From contig NZ_SJSK01000003.1 in NCBI RefSeq assembly GCF_004331645.1, positions 124,301-188,300 of the forward strand: a stretch of DNA of 64,000 bases. Reading direction: 5' to 3'. The translations under genes were made by a program, and so were the position numbers. This document shows, one piece after another, positions 62,959 through 64,000 of this stretch. Source of the stretch: Pedobacter frigiditerrae (GTDB lineage Bacteria > Bacteroidota > Bacteroidia > Sphingobacteriales > Sphingobacteriaceae). Numbering within the stretch: position 1 is the first letter of the stretch; every line of letters starts with the position of its first letter. Below the pieces are notes generated by a model, which worked only from the letters and a program-made list of their open reading frames with translations, was not told where the DNA came from and made no database searches.

Positions 62959-62994
62959 GATAAAAATCCCCAATGTTAACAACAATTCAGGTTT

Positions 62995-63022
62995 GGTTAC
63001 ATCCTATTTGTAGGATGTAGCC
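62995..63022 (+). terminator. hairpin between susD and the GH76 gene
   Basis: GGTTACATCCTA (62995-63006) pairs with TAGGATGTAGCC (63011-63022), one G-T pair, loop TTTG. There is no T-run, so it may partly attenuate transcription into the GH76 gene or act in mRNA processing. Confidence 0.55.
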
Positions 63023-63053
63023 TTGCCTTAATACTTACCATTTACAGTATTTC

Positions 63054-64000
63054 ATGGAAAATCATAATACTACCACTCGTTCGTTTTTAGTTAATAAATC
63101 TATCCTTGCCTTAAGTTTGTTTTTATTGGTTATAGGTTCATGTAGTAAAAAGAAAGGTACGGAATCTAGCCCAAATCCTATTCCGCCAGTTACCACTATT
63201 AAAAACTATACATCAGCTGACGCTACAACAGCATATAATTCTTTTAACACAACTTATTACAGCCCAGCTGATAAACTTTACTACAGCACAACTGAGAAAA
63301 AAGGTATAGCTGCAATTTGGACACAGGCAATTTACTGGGATATGGCGATGAATGCCTACGAACGTACAAAAGATGCTGGTTACCTAAAGTTAATCAATGA
63401 TATTTATGAGGGTGGTTTTAAACGCTACGATGGTTACAATTGGGATAACACCACTGAATGGTTTATTTACGATGACATGATGTGGTGGATAATTTCATTA
63501 ACCAAAGCCTATGAAATTACAGGAAATACGGTTTATCTAGATAAGGCAAAAAGCGGTTTCACTAGGGTTTGGAATGGTGCTTATGATCCTGTAAAAGGTG
63601 GGATGTTTTGGGATTTTCAGCATAGCGGAAAAAATGCTTGCATTAATTACCCTACCGTTATTGCTGCAATGAAACTGTATAAAATTACTAATGATGAAGC
63701 TTATTTTACTAAAGCGAAAAGTATTTATGCTTGGTCTAGGGATAATTTACTTGATATTTCGAAAGGTAGGGTTGCAGATCATAAAGTGGGCAATAATAAT
63801 CCTGGTTTCGAAGATTATACTTACAACCAAGGAACTTTTATAGGTGCTGCGGTTTTGCTTTACAAACAAACAAATACCCAAAGTTATTTAGATGATGCAA
63901 AATTGGTTGCCAATTATACAAAGGCAACAATGAGCGATGCAAATGGCATTTTGCCAGCAGAGGGAGACTGGAATGAACAAGGGGTTTTAAAATCTATTTT
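63054..64000 (+). CDS. GH76 alpha-1,6-mannanase lipoprotein, 3' truncated by window
   Basis: ATG at 63054; the frame is open to the window end (>315 residues). A lipoprotein signal ends in VIGSC (Cys ~27) with SKKK after it. A six-hairpin alpha/alpha barrel is shown by IAAIWTQAIYWDMAMNAYER, WDNTTEWFIYDDMMWW and YTYNQGTFIGAAVLLYK. The Asp140-Asp141 pair in YDDMMWW is the catalytic DD motif of GH76. These enzymes cut the alpha-1,6-mannan backbone of fungal and related mannans. As the last gene of the SusC/SusD unit it gives the best clue to the substrate. Confidence 0.88.
   Translation, partial: MENHNTTTRSFLVNKSILALSLFLLVIGSCSKKKGTESSPNPIPPVTTIKNYTSADATTAYNSFNTTYYSPADKLYYSTTEKKGIAAIWTQAIYWDMAMNAYERTKDAGYLKLINDIYEGGFKRYDGYNWDNTTEWFIYDDMMWWIISLTKAYEITGNTVYLDKAKSGFTRVWNGAYDPVKGGMFWDFQHSGKNACINYPTVIAAMKLYKITNDEAYFTKAKSIYAWSRDNLLDISKGRVADHKVGNNNPGFEDYTYNQGTFIGAAVLLYKQTNTQSYLDDAKLVANYTKATMSDANGILPAEGDWNEQGVLKSI

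Noticed and set aside
1..64000. tRNA, rRNA or CRISPR loci
   Set aside because: No cloverleaf-like clusters with conserved T-loop sequence, no rRNA-like blocks and no regularly spaced repeats were seen by eye; a tRNAscan or CRISPR search would settle it.

Overview
The window looks like chromosomal DNA from a member of the Bacteroidota, most likely family Sphingobacteriaceae (Pedobacter-like). This rests on three SusC/SusD pairs, a DUF1735 lipoprotein, TonB-linked receptors, low G+C, promoter boxes of the TAnnTTTG type, a HisKA_2 kinase with TPRs and an imuA-imuB-dnaE2 cassette. The genus is inference. I see no rRNA, tRNA or CRISPR array.

Layout. 1-4228: the 3' part of a SEDS (FtsW/RodA-like) protein fused to a penicillin-binding transpeptidase, followed by an FHA protein and a membrane Ser/Thr kinase, which together look like a cell-wall synthesis and signalling operon. 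4602-8317 (minus): a TPR histidine kinase and a sigma-54 activator response regulator. 8627-13944: two tandem epoxide-hydrolase paralogs (one exported, one cytoplasmic), a DUF2652 protein, a cupin, a YceI lipoprotein and a DinB protein. 13945-14867: a scar holding a truncated MOSC copy, a serine-recombinase fragment, an orphan terminator and another decayed gene. 14868-20893 (minus): a susC-susD-DUF1735 operon with a possible leader ORF.

21393-32817 is accessory DNA: two serine hydrolases, AraC regulators, a VOC protein, DoxX, small secreted proteins, dispersed short repeats and an integron-like cassette whose 3' end is a long attC-like palindrome. A trypsin-like lipoprotein follows it. 32818-40879 holds a Crp/Fnr regulator, a medium-chain dehydrogenase, a TonB receptor, IS21-like end sequences without a transposase, the intact MOSC gene, and an SDR/TetR pair with two palindromic operators. 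41522-44305 holds an amidohydrolase, a SLATT/DUF4231 gene broken by one in-frame stop, and a DUF1826 gene.

44306-50011 (minus) is the mutagenic DNA-repair operon imuA-imuB-dnaE2 with a decayed alkB behind it. Stacked palindromes lie upstream of imuA. 50246-64000 is a polysaccharide-utilisation locus: susC-susD, then a DUF4964/DUF5127/DUF4965/DUF1793 enzyme, susC-susD and a GH76 endo-alpha-mannanase cut by the window end. Three palindromes sharing the core TAAAACGTTTTA sit in front of its two transcription units, which suggests one LacI-type regulator controls both. An alpha-mannan-like substrate is the best guess from GH76.
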